This document shows positions 1 to 9,394 of a stretch of 14,623 bases of DNA, in pieces. Every line of letters starts with the position of its first letter. The first letter of the stretch is position 1. The notes below the pieces were generated by a model. The model had not been told where the DNA came from, did not search any database, and saw only the letters and a program-made list of their open reading frames with translations. This stretch comes from Monoraphidium neglectum. Its lineage: Eukaryota > Chlorophyta > Chlorophyceae > Sphaeropleales > Selenastraceae. Made by a program: the position numbers and the translations under genes. The DNA lies in the NCBI RefSeq assembly GCF_000611645.1, contig NW_014012236.1:1-14623 (forward strand), read 5' to 3'.

Positions 1-428
1 GGCCCGGGGGAGGGGGGGACACAAAAGAAATATATCAAAGGGGTGGGCCAGGCCATCGTGACCAACAGAAGCAAGCGGCACGCGGCCTGCAGACGTGGGT
101 GTGTGCATCTAACACAGCCGAAATGCCGCGTGCACGTGCCTGCCGTCGTCTCCTGTGCCGCGCGAGGGCCCCCAACCACACTCGCCCCTTGCAGACTTTG
201 CTCCTACGTCTTGAGGGTCGCCGCCCCCCACGCGGCACTGACCCTCACCCCTCCTCTGCCCCCAAATCTGCAATCAAACCGTCCAAACAAGCCACCGACC
301 CAAAAGCCACCACAGCAGCACGCTTAACGCAGCCCCGCCGCCGTTATACATACTCGCGACACACTGCGAGTTTCTCAGAGACAGGCGCGGCGAGCGGGAG
401 CTGGGCGGAACCCGCGGGGAAGCCGCAC
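1..428 (-). other. Intron 12 of the exportin-2 gene (partial)
   Basis: A GT donor (GTGCGG, sense) follows codon 405 at 428. None of the minus-strand frames from 428 to 1 shows the expected next HEAT-repeat sequence of exportin-2, and the frame entering from exon 12 soon meets a stop. I read the whole stretch as intron running off the left edge. No other feature is visible in it. Confidence 0.6.
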
Positions 429-3400
429 CTGCCCCTCGTACTTCTCTGACAGCGCCTTGAGCAGGTCGGCCGCCGCGCGGCGCCGCGTGTCCGCGTCGCT
501 GCCCTCCGCGTCCCGGCGAATGTACTCCACGGGGTTCATCTCAAACATCTCCTCGTCGTCCTCGCGCACCTGATAAAAAAGGCGGGAAAGAAAATCAAAA
601 AACGTCATTCGAAATTTGAGATTTGAGGTGACACGTGGCGGGCAGGAGAGGGGAGAGGAGGGGTTGGTCGGGGCTGGCTGGAAGGGGAGTGCAGGGGTGG
701 GGGGCGGGCTCGTGCGATGCGTCGCGCTTGTGCAATGTGTGCAGCAGCGCTCGACCGCGGGCCAAACATGTGGCGCAGGCGTGAACGAAAAGCCGTTCAA
801 AACCACCATTTGATACACACATGGCACTGCAGGCCCTCTCCTTCCTCTTCCTCGCCAAAACCACCCAACATCCCGACAAGGCCGGCCGCAACCCCGACCT
901 CCCTCCAAAACCAACCCAAGCTTGCGTCACCCCCCCCCTTGACGTCGCACATCTCTGTTTATCCCCCCCGACCCACCCAAAAACAAAACTGGGCCACGCT
1001 GCAGGGGCTCACCATGAGGTTTGGCAGCACGATGGACTCGCAGACCTGCTGCAGCACCGCCGCCTCCGCGAACAGCTTGTGGTGCACGCTGCGCGCCACG
1101 GTGGTCAGGAAGCGCGTGGCGGCCATTGCCAGGTTGTCCTGGCCGCTGCGGCCGCTGACGCTCGTCAGGAGGTGCCACACGTCGGTCACAAAGGTCTGGG
1201 GGGGGGGGAGGGGGAGAGTGCGGATGCGGTGTGCGTGTCGCACACATGAATGTATGTGTATGTGTATGCGAGAGAGAGGGAGGAAGAGAGAGAGAGAGAG
1301 AGTGTGTGTGTGTGTGTGCGCGCGCGAGAGTGGGTGCGTGTGCAGGCGCGCGCCCACTCAAGCCGCAGGGCCACAAGAAGTTATCAACCACACGCACAAG
1401 CGTTGCGAGCAGCTCCTTGCCCCTGCCTCAGCCTACGCTCATAGGTCGGCCGCGAATCCCCCCTGAAACAATCCATCCCTGAGTTGCGCCCTACCTCCCC
1501 ACACGCACACATCCGCACCTGCATGAACCTCTCAAACTCCTCCTCATTCATCTCCATGAACAGGTTGATGTTGGCACACACCGCAGCCTGGGGGGAGGGG
1601 TGGTGGGGTGAAAGCAGGGCCAGGGGTGGTCAAGGGATTTAGGTTGGAGCTTCAGGGGGGTGTCTCAGCATGGCAACTGATCCAGGTTGGTGTTTTGTCA
1701 GAAGGGGGTATGAAGGTGTGCTCTGTGCTGAGGGCGGCAGGCGCACAAATTGAGGCCCATGCGAGCCCTGCGCTCCTGGCATCAGGCCGCGGCGCCTGCA
1801 GGCGCGCTTGCGCGCTGTTGGCACCGCCACCTGGCAACAATGCACACCCACGGTTATCTGTCTCTGTCGCTCTCTCCCACACACACTTCCACCCCCCCCT
1901 CCCCCACACACACACACAAACAAACACACACTCACACACACACAGGTGCACGGTCGCTTTCGAATGCACACCTTCGATGTCTCACCCTTTCCTCAACAGC
2001 CACCACATGCGCGCCCCCACCCACCCCCCCAAACCCCACCTTGAGTCCGTCCAGGGGCGCCTCCTTGGTGGGGTCTGACTCAGCCAGGCCCGGCCCCTCC
2101 TGCAGCCCCAGGAAAGAGTGGAACTCCCCCATCCACGCGTCAAGCTGGGACTCAAACAGCTGATGAGAGGGAGGTGAGTGCGCGCGTGTGTATGTGTGTG
2201 TGGTCGTGAGAGAGAGTGTGTGCATATGTATGCGTGTGCGGTTGAGAGAGAGGGCGCGCGCGCGCGTGTGTGTGTGTGTGTGTGTATAGAGGGGTGAGGA
2301 GAATGCGTTGTGAGGAAGGAGCCGGGGGACTGCATTGTGTAAAACTGTGAGTTTGGAGGCGGAGGCTCGAGGTTTTTCGGCCCGCGCAGGCCGCGGCGCC
2401 TCGACGCGGTGCCTATGCCGCCAACACGACGACCCCATCCAGTCGCCATCACAAAAGCGCAGCGTCCTCCTCCTGCCCTGCCCGGCTGAGGGGCGACCCG
2501 GCCGCGGACGCGCGTCTGCGCAAGACAGATGGATCGCCAGCGCGTGCAGCGCCGCGGCGCACCGGCGTGAGTCCCGGGGAGTTGAGGCTGAAGAAGATGC
2601 GGCACAGCAGCCGCAGCGTGCCCACCGCCAGCCGCAGCTGGTCGCCCTGGCCCTGCGCCGCCAGCTGGGGCACCTGCGGGCACGGGGATGATGACGTCAC
2701 CAGAGGGGGTTTTCAACGTGTCACAAACGCAGGTCGCTGTGTGGGCGCACGCCCCATATCCTTTTGCCTGCGTGTCGCCGCCGCAACAGTCGACGCCGCA
2801 ACCACTTGCGACTGTGTGTCACCGCCGCAACACTCGACCCCTCACCACCAAACCTCTGCAACCCCACCCTCTCAAATCACCATTGCACAGCCTGATCAAC
2901 TTCCTGCAGCGAGACAGGCCGTTGGAGGCCTTGCTTACAAAGTGGACCCCCCCCCCCGCCGACCATCCCCAAGGATCCCGACAGCGCACAACCATCAGAC
3001 CAACAAAGCATCACACATTTCACCACACCGACAGCCCTACTCCCCCCCCCCTCCCCCCAAACACACCAGCTTGCTGATCTTCTGCAGAGCCTCGAGCGCC
3101 GGCGCCGCAAACACGTCCTGGCTGGCCGCCAGCTCAGCAACCAGCGCGTCGTTGCCGATCTGGTTCCTGGGGTGACAATGGGGGCCAAAAGCCAGGCTCG
3201 GCGGGGATTCAGCGAGGCGATTCGTATCTTGGAGCGGCTGTCAACAACATGGCCTGCCCACCGTCAGGAAGCACAGCAGCGCGCAGCGGCGCCGGCACAT
3301 GCGCCAAGCCGCGCCGGCCATCCCCCGCAGCCCCCGCTGGTTCTTGCCCCACCCTCCCTCGGCCCCGGCCGGCCGCACCCGACACGCACTATGCATTCTG

Positions 3401-5280
3401 CATTCTGCATTATGCGCGCCCCGCTCCACCATGCTCGTACCCATTTCCCGTTTCCCTGACAAGCCCCCCACCTGTATCTCTTGAATATGCTGTTTGCTGT
3501 GGCCGCCACACCATTAATCGTGCCCAGGTCGTCCGTCTGCAGCCGCGACACCAGCTCAGGCAGCAGCGTCGGCCACCTGGCGCGGCAGGCGGCGACGCGC
3601 GTTTGTGCGCAGCGGCCATGCGGCACCATGGTGTCCGGCTCAGGCGTGTATTTGCGCCAGCGCGCTTGCCTGCCGGCCCGCGTCCCTGCCGGCCTCATGC
3701 TAGGAGCTGCACGTTGGACACCGAAGCCAGTGCAAACAATCCACGACTGCGCGTCGATCCGACACACCCTCCGCCTGTCCACCTCTTGCGAGTGCAGGCG
3801 CATGCCAGCGCACGTGCGTGCACACGCACGCACACCAGCCCCCACACACCCACACGCGCCCGCGCCCGCGCGCGTCTCCACACACTCGCACACAAATACC
3901 ACTGCACGCCACGCCAACGCACACATCACAAGCCCCCAGGGCCATATCCGTACAAAGCCCATGCCGCGTCGCCCCCGGCCCCCCCACCTGCCCGGGAAGT
4001 CGTGCCCGCTGATGATCGCCAGCGCCTCGCTCAGCTGCGCCCGCACCAGCTGCGGCGTGCTGAGCATCAGGCCGGTCAGCAGCTGCCGGATCTGGTCCTG
4101 CACGGCCGCGGCCGGAGAAAGTACAGAAAGAATGCGACAGGGTGCAATACAAGACGTCGGAGGGGGCCAGGGAGAGGCGGGATAGCGGCTGTTGGGCGCC
4201 CTTGGTGCCCTGATGGGCGGGCCCGCGGCCCGCGGCCCGTCCGTGTCGGCTTGCTGTTGCTGTTTGGCGGCCCGCCTCTCGGCCATGCACGGCCACATGC
4301 GCTCGCGCCTCGCAGCCTGTCACCACTGCCGCAGCAGCCGCCGCAGCAACTACAGCGGCTGCGGCGACGGAAGCCGCGCCAGCGCCTTCACCGCTGCCGC
4401 CCCCGCCGCCTGACCAAACTCGGAAGGCGAAGCGCCGCCAGCTTCCCGCAACCGCACCTTCTCTCCATTCGGAATTGGCTGTGTCCCCGCCTCCTGCGCC
4501 ACCTCTGTAGGCACCTGCGCGCAGCAGCGGGTGTTGCCAGGGTGCGTGTGTGGTCGCCCGGTGGGTTCCCAGGCCGCTGCGTGCCGCGCCCGGGCGGGCT
4601 GGTGGCGACGGGGGCGCGGCTGCTGGCGGCGGGAATGCTGCAGCCGCCGCCGGCCCACGCAAGGAGCGACATGGCAGCGCGGCTCGCAACCGCGTGGCCG
4701 CCAACCCACTGTCTAGCAGGCAGGGCAGGCGCGACCTGCGGCGACGACTCTGCCGCGGCTGGGTCGGTGGGACAGCTCTATTTGCGAAAGTTTCGACGCC
4801 GAATGAGCCGTCGCAGGAGGGGGCGGCAACCCACCCAGCGATACTTGACGAGGTTTTTAAAAGTCACTGCCGCTGCCAGCCGGATGTCCAGGCCCAGCGC
4901 ATCCCCGGCCGCCACCACCTGCGGGGCGGTGCGACGCGCGCGACAGCATCAGAGCACACGTCGGCAGCGTCTCCAGCGCGGCGCCGCTGGGCGACCCTGC
5001 CCTGCGCAAAGCGTTCATTGCCGCTGCGTGAAAGAGCCTTTGTATTACCTGGAGTACCAATATGCCATATCCGGGTTGCTGTGAGACGGCCTTCAGTTGC
5101 TCCTCGGCCTGCTTGATCACGTCCTGTCGACAACACGGAGGACAGGTGAGCGCGCTTCTCATCGCCGGCTGCTTTAGCAACCTTTTGCCCTCGATGCCCA
5201 TCGCCAAGCCGCCGCCTCACCCTGTCGTTGGCCACTGTGCGCGCGAAGACCCCTGCAAGCTGTGCTACTTGGCCGTCCAT
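429..5280 (-). CDS. CSE1: Exportin-2 (CSE1/CAS importin-alpha re-exporter), N-terminal 405 codons, 3' end off window
   Basis: Twelve coding exons on the minus strand: 5280-5221, 5123-5049, 4918-4835, 4514-4458, 4097-3988, 3576-3472, 3166-3067, 2673-2563, 2159-2040, 1587-1519, 1195-1013 and 569-429. All are flanked by GT and AG, the phases are consistent, and they total 1215 bases. The ATG at 5280 begins [12 protein letters not shown], giving the usual short N-terminus. Residues about 25-95 match the importin-beta N-terminal domain ([30 protein letters not shown]). Further family landmarks are [18 protein letters not shown] near 120, [15 protein letters not shown] near 150, RIFFSLN near 226, [11 protein letters not shown] near 325 and [19 protein letters not shown] near 375. 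Family members have about 960-980 residues and carry importin-alpha back to the cytoplasm with RanGTP, so over half the protein is outside the window. Identity is strong; individual borders, especially the 57-base fourth exon, are hand-read. Confidence 0.93.
1251..1355. repeat. GT/GA/CG simple-repeat tract in exportin-2 intron 10
   Basis: Consecutive dinucleotide runs on the plus strand: imperfect TG, then GA, then GT, then GCGC. It lies in the intron between exons 11 and 10 of the minus-strand exportin-2 gene, so the pre-mRNA carries CA and CU runs. Confidence 0.9.
1861..1945. repeat. CA/CT and poly-C simple-repeat tract in exportin-2 intron 9
   Basis: Runs of CT, CA and C on the plus strand in the intron between exons 10 and 9. 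In the minus-strand transcript they read GU, GA and G, which is complementary to the tracts in the two neighbouring introns. Confidence 0.9.
2175..2290. repeat. GT/GA/CG simple-repeat tract in exportin-2 intron 8
   Basis: Interleaved GT, GA and GC dinucleotide runs just upstream, in the sense direction, of exon 9 of the minus-strand gene. The transcript would carry CA and CU runs leading into the acceptor at 2160, so part of the tract may act as an extended polypyrimidine region. Confidence 0.9.
3809..3896. repeat. CA/CG-rich simple-repeat tract in exportin-2 intron 5
   Basis: CACACA, CGCACG and CCCGCG runs within the 411-base intron between exons 6 and 5 of the minus-strand gene. In sense this is GU/GC-rich. 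This intron also has no in-frame stop; see the findings. Confidence 0.85.
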
Positions 5281-5652
5281 GCTGCCTGATGAGCGTGATC
5301 GCAACAAACAACAAAATCAGCCCAAACGCGCAGGCGCTGGCCTCTGGTCGTGATCCATTCGAGCACACGGCATCGTGGGTACCCGGCAGCTTCGCAATGT
5401 TGTGATCTGGGCAGTGCCTCTCCGTGCCTCCAAGCCAAAAGTCACACCATTTCGACGTCTCGAAGGACAAAATCATTCTTTTGGTGCACCTTTGCACATC
5501 TGGCGCGCGCTGTCAAGCCCTTTCGAACGATCCACGACCTGCACCTGCCTATCTGACATACAAGGGCTTTGTCGACTAGTATCATCCCGTAGATCTGTCT
5601 CGAGACGGCAAGCCACGGCCCCTAGCCTTCTGGGCGGCAGCGCTGCGCAAAG
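5281..5652. promoter_or_regulatory. Divergent intergenic region, probable shared promoter
   Basis: The exportin-2 start codon (5280, minus) and the RNase kappa-like start codon (5653, plus) face away from each other across 372 bases. Both 5' UTRs and core promoters must fit here unless upstream non-coding exons exist. Composition is more balanced than in the flanking genes and simple repeats are absent. I could not identify a convincing TATA box or initiator. The promoter role is inferred from geometry alone. Confidence 0.5.
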
Positions 5653-6248
5653 ATGTGCGGAGTCGCAGGTAATCGCAGCCTTCTTGAGCGCTGTCGCGTT
5701 ATGCGAGTTTAAAATTGGCGCTGAGTCCCCCCCCAGCAGCAAGACTGCTGCGCGGCGCGCGTGCAACACCGATCATAGCTCGTCGTCGCCGGCGTGGCGC
5801 ATGCCGCCGTCACGCTCCGACCCTGCCGTGCGCCGCGCCTGCACGCTGCGCTTTTGCAGGATGCTCCGTCTGCGCTGGCGCCTCCATATTCTCGGCGTTC
5901 TTCATGTTCCTGCTGGGCATATTGATAAAGAATAACTACCAGTGAGTTGACTAGGGCTTTTGACCGCAGCAGCGACGTGCAGCAGCGACATCCCCACACC
6001 CCCTACACAAGCGCAGCGCAACCTCCATGTGGCGAGACCTTCAATATGACCGCCCACCACCCATGCCCACGCTGCCCAGGTTCATCGGGGAGTGGTATGA
6101 GAAGGAGCCGCCCCACTACGCGCCCACGGAGGACCAAATCGCAGAGGCGTCGCGCAGCTGCTTTATTGTGGGCGCCATTTACATTGGCTGGATGGTGCTG
6201 GCCATCGGCTGCATCTGCTTCCAGAGCGCGCGCAGCAAGGTGCGGTGA
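5653..6248 (+). CDS. RNASEK: RNase kappa-like small membrane protein, V-ATPase subunit f family
   Basis: Three exons: 5653-5668 (MCGVA plus one base), 5860-5941 and 6080-6248 with stop TGA, giving 267 bases and 88 residues. Borders are AG/GTAATC, TTTTGCAG/GATGC, CCA/GTGAGT and CCCAG/GTTC, with phases 1 and 2 that join cleanly. Two hydrophobic segments are visible, about residues 8-30 (ASIFSAFFMFLLGILI) and 63-82 (CFIVGAIYIGWMVLAIGCI). Between them is an acidic, polar loop with EWYEKEPPHYAP, and a short basic tail ends ARSKVR. This topology and length match metazoan RNase kappa (about 98 residues), now known as accessory subunit f of the V-ATPase membrane sector. The likely role is in the vacuolar or endosomal proton pump. 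The historical ribonuclease activity cannot be judged from sequence. The assignment rests on fold pattern and short similarities. Confidence 0.8.
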
Positions 6249-6276
6249 TCCGCGAGCGGCGCGCGGTCCAGCCCAT

Positions 6277-6360
6277 GGCAGCAGCAGCAGCGGCGGCGGG
6301 CAGGGCGCATTTTCGGTCAGGCGGCAGCGGCAGCGGCGGGAGCAGCAGCGGCCGCCGCGG
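6277..6360. repeat. CAG/CGG-rich tract in the 3' UTR of the RNase kappa-like gene
   Basis: Interrupted CAG and CGG triplets begin about 28 bases after the TGA at 6248 and lie before the TGTAA signal at 6612. They are therefore expected to be transcribed but untranslated. Confidence 0.7.
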
Positions 6361-6611
6361 CTTGAGCCATGAGTCGCGCAGGCTCCTGGTCGCTCCCTGC
6401 GGCTCGCCCAACAGCATGTGTGGAGTGTGTCGATGCGGGCGAGCGGTGCATGTGCTTTCGGGTGGTGCGCAAGTTCTCTTGCGCAGAATGGCCTTGTCAG
6501 CCTGAGGCTGCGGCACAGGGGTGTGCTGTGCAGGGCAGGGCTGCATCGGATTCATCTCGGCCGTGAAGGTGGCCTCCTCCAGGCCACATCTGTATACACA
6601 CATTTGAGCAT

Positions 6612-6616
6612 TGTAA
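6612..6616 (+). terminator. Candidate TGTAA polyadenylation signal, RNase kappa-like gene
   Basis: TGTAA is the usual algal polyadenylation hexamer-equivalent. This copy lies 364 bases after the stop codon. A second copy at 6642-6646 could serve instead. No cleavage site can be fixed without cDNA. Confidence 0.5.
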
Positions 6617-6696
6617 CTCCCTTCCGTGGAAAGCTTGTCTATGTAAGTACACGCATCGCTGCTGGAATGGTGCCCAGGGGATATGGACTTGCCAGG

Positions 6697-6806
6697 AGCA
6701 ACAGCAGCATCACCAGGGGCAGCAATGGCAGCGGCAGCTCGGCAGCGGCAGCTCAGCAGCAGCAACAGCAACAGCAGCAGGAGCGGCACCAATGGCAGCT
6801 CAGCAG
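6697..6806. repeat. CAG/CAA triplet-rich tract upstream of the UVR gene
   Basis: Interrupted CAG, CAA and GGCAG units, with the longest regular stretch about 6754-6780. The tract is 160 bases or more upstream of the ATG at 6966, so it falls in the promoter or 5' UTR. It opens glutamine- and serine-rich frames that I regard as repeat artefacts. Confidence 0.75.
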
Positions 6807-6965
6807 TGAGGTGTTGTCACTGCGGCACTGGGTGCGAGCACAGAGCATCAGGCGGGTGTACCGTACTTTGTCACGACAAAGTGGCTCGGACACGCCTGCA
6901 ACAATCATCAATTGCATCAACTCAGAAAGCTTCGGTGGGACGCTGGTTGCAGAACTCAAGGGACC

Positions 6966-8767
6966 ATGGCCAGCTCACTGGGGACAGGGACATGTCAAAC
7001 GTCGCCAATTAGAGCTGGTGGCCCCATCAATCGCAGGGCAGCAGTCCGCGTTGCGCCGGTGCTGCGCACTGACCCGATCTGGAGAACTGTGGCGCGCTCC
7101 GCCCCTGTTTGGGACGAATCTATGACGCTTGCCGACCTCAAATCACAGCTAGACCATGCAGTCGAGGCGGAAGACTACGACCTGGCCGCACGTATCCGCG
7201 ACGCTCTGCAGTGCGTGTGCAGCATCCGCTGCGACGCCGTCGCTGAATGGATGCCCCAGCGTGTTCGTGCGTGGGAATGGCCAGCATGCCGGCATGTGCA
7301 TCTAGACTGATTTGAGCTCGCAAGCGACCGCTGCCGCGCCGTCACCGTGGACGCCCGTGTGCGTGTGTGTCCCAAGCAGTCGCCTGCACCCAAATCTGCA
7401 GGCAGAAGCAAAGTGACGCTCGGCTGGCTGTGGAGGACGCCAACAAGCGTTTCTACGACGCGTTCGCATCTGGGCGCATAGAGGTTCGCTGCCGCTGACG
7501 GCGCGGCGTGCGACGCCACGCTGCGCGTGCTGTGCTCTGCTGCGCTGTGCTCTGCTGTGCTGTTCTGCGTTGGACGGCAGGGCAAGCCAGGTGTTTTCAG
7601 CGATTTTCTTCGCAAACCTGGCATTCCTGACTGGCTGTTGCGGTCTTGTCTGACGCCTGCTTGCCACAGGAGATGAGCAAGGTGTGGGGCAAGGGCGACT
7701 ACGTGCAGACCATCCACCCGGGGGCTGGCGTCATCTCCGGGCGCGAGCAGGTGCGCGCGACGCCACCACCCTCGCCCCTGTCCACTGCGGCGGCCGGGCC
7801 TGTGCCTGCAGCCCAGCTCAAGAAGCCACGCTTCCCCAGCGGCATTCCTTGCTCTCCCCTTGCTGCTCTGCCGCAATCCGGCACCACCCCAGTCTTGTCG
7901 CCGCCAGCAGCTGCGGCCCCTGATTTCAAACCCCCATCGTACCTTGTTTCTCGTCCTTCACAACAACACCGACCAACCGACCGACCATTAAACCGCTTGT
8001 ATCCGACCAACCAATGTGTGTGGCGCCGCCCCAGGTGATGGAGAGCTGGCGCTCCATCCTGCGGGGCGTGCGGCCGCGCGCCTTCCGCATCACCGTGGAG
8101 GACGTGCGGGTCTTCGCCAGCGACAGCAGCGGATTTGTGACGTGCACCGAGGTGGTGGACGCGGACGATAGTGAGGGCAGGTGGGCAGGGGTCAGGGGGC
8201 AAGGCGGGGCGGTGTTCAGAAGCAGTGGCGGAGTGTTGGTTTTGAGATGGCACTTGTGGGTGGTGGGAGGTTGAGGGCAAGGGACCGCATGCTGACCTGG
8301 TGCGAGTGCATCGTTGGTGGCGTGAGTGCTGCGTCTGTGGGTTGCTGTTGGGCCGCCGTTCTCGGCGCTGCGGCGCGGCGGTGGAGAGGGCGGCGGCGCA
8401 ATTGTTGTTGGACACACCAGCAGCAAGTTTGCCAGTCGCTAGTAACTCTCTGCAAAAGCATCCAAACCTGCCCCAGCCGTACAAGCAATTCAAATGTGCC
8501 CCTGGCTTAAGCTCCTGGCTCAACTTGAGCCAGGAGCACGTTTGAATTGCTTGTGCGGCTGGGCATCTCACGTTTCACGGTCACCTGCCTCCCCTTCCCA
8601 CGCACTCCCCACGCCCATCCCTGCCCACACCCTCCTTCCTCAACCAACCCCCTTCGCCCCCACACTCACCCAAAAACAGGACCATCGCCACCAACGTATT
8701 TGAAAAGCAGAACGGGAAATGGGTCATCACGCACCACCATGGGTCTCCCCTGATGCGCTTCAGGTAG
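6966..8767 (+). CDS. UVR-motif plus NTF2-like (SnoaL-type) domain protein, probably plastid-targeted
   Basis: Five exons: 6966-7210, 7402-7483, 7670-7750, 8035-8180 and 8680-8767 (stop TAG), giving 642 bases and 213 residues. Phases 2, 0, 0 and 2 fit all four GT-AG introns. The start is the first in-frame ATG and has a good context (ACCATGG). Residues 1-50 are rich in Arg, Ala, Ser and Thr with few acidic residues, as in a chloroplast transit peptide. Residues about 53-82 form a UVR motif (LDHAVEAEDYDLAARIRD), a helical hairpin known from UvrB/UvrC and plastid Clp regulators. Residues about 90-207 resemble the SnoaL/NTF2-like fold: VWGKGDYVQTIHPGAGVISG, VMESWRSIL, VTCTEVV, TIATNVFEKQNGKWVITHHH. 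Plants have proteins of this architecture, with no firmly established function that I can cite. The C-terminus is uncertain: an AG/GT at 8763 could be a donor, and another frame stays open after the stop. Confidence 0.82.
8472..8563. repeat. Perfectly sized 40-bp inverted repeat (hairpin) in intron 4 of the UVR gene
   Basis: Arms 8472-8511 and 8524-8563 are reverse complements over 40 positions with four differences, separated by a 12-base loop. Pairing base i with base 17035-i gives 36 Watson-Crick pairs. In a plus-strand RNA there are also three G-U pairs (8480, 8495, 8508) and one C-A mismatch (8500). The inner part also holds a 13-base palindrome centred on 8524 (GCTCCTGGCTCAA and its complement), because a 12-base unit is nearly duplicated on the left arm. 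It could be a small foldback (MITE-like) element or a small-RNA precursor. Confidence 0.9.
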
Positions 8768-9394
8768 CTGTGGCCTCATCTTCGGCGGCATGGACCCCTT
8801 TGAGCCTGGCGGCAGCCCTGTTGCGGCTCTGTGGCAGCTTGGGTGGCAGCTTCCATGCGCATTCCACCCTGTGCACGTCCACCAGTGTTTTGTCCAGAGA
8901 GATTGACGTTTTTTGTCACGGTATGTGCGCCTGATGTCAGTGCACAGTCCCATGCTTGTTTGTTTTTCTCCTACTCAACATCAAGGTACTTCGTCCCACC
9001 ACACAATTCAGCACAGCATGGAGCCTCCCCTGCATGACGGCACATGAGGTGCTCGCGCACGCGGTTGCATGCCTTTTTTACCTGGTGTGTTGTGCAGCTG
9101 CTCGCTCCGTTTCGGTTTTGTAGCTAGTCGTGTGACCCGTGACCTGGCGCTTTCACCATGTGCGTTTGGCCTGGTCACTCTCTCAGTCTGTTGCATGTGT
9201 TCGAGCATGTTTCGTGCTGCTGCTGCTGTTTTGTGGTTTGTTGATGCTGGGGCCGTTGTTGGCGCAAAAGCAGGTGTGGTTTTGACACGCAGAAGTGTCG
9301 AATCAATCTTGGAATGCATCTCCATTGGAACCACCCCCCGTGCTGACTCAGTAGCATGTTTGCCTCGTGCCCTGTCGGAATCGGCCAGTCCTTG

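Noticed and set aside
717..1466. 249-residue plus-strand open frame
   Set aside because: Antisense to exportin-2 exon 11 and its introns, and includes translated dinucleotide repeats.
1251..2290. Repeats considered as CRISPR, telomeric or satellite arrays
   Set aside because: These are plain dinucleotide microsatellites in introns, without a unit-and-spacer structure or a telomere-type unit.
2881..2903. Possible 23-base exon in exportin-2 intron 7 reading EVDQAVQ
   Set aside because: It has AG and GT borders, but its phase breaks the join to exon 8. Exon 7 joins directly to exon 8 in a way that fits the family.
3249..5084. 611-residue plus-strand open frame
   Set aside because: It runs antisense through exons and introns of the well-supported exportin-2 gene, is dominated by Arg, Pro and Ala from GC-rich DNA, and shows no domain.
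6418..7125. Glutamine-rich plus-strand open frame of 235 residues, and another at 6683-7012
   Set aside because: The glutamine and serine come from the CAG tract. The frames differ from the supported UVR frame and show no domain or splice partner.
7699..8571. 290-residue minus-strand open frame
   Set aside because: Antisense to UVR-gene exons 3 and 4 and it crosses the hairpin; low-complexity Ala/Pro/Arg composition.
8764..8895. Splice from the donor at 8764 to an acceptor before 8896, giving a different UVR-protein tail
   Set aside because: Phase would allow it, but the resulting tail (EIDVFCHGMCA) has no supporting similarity, and the in-frame TAG is simpler.
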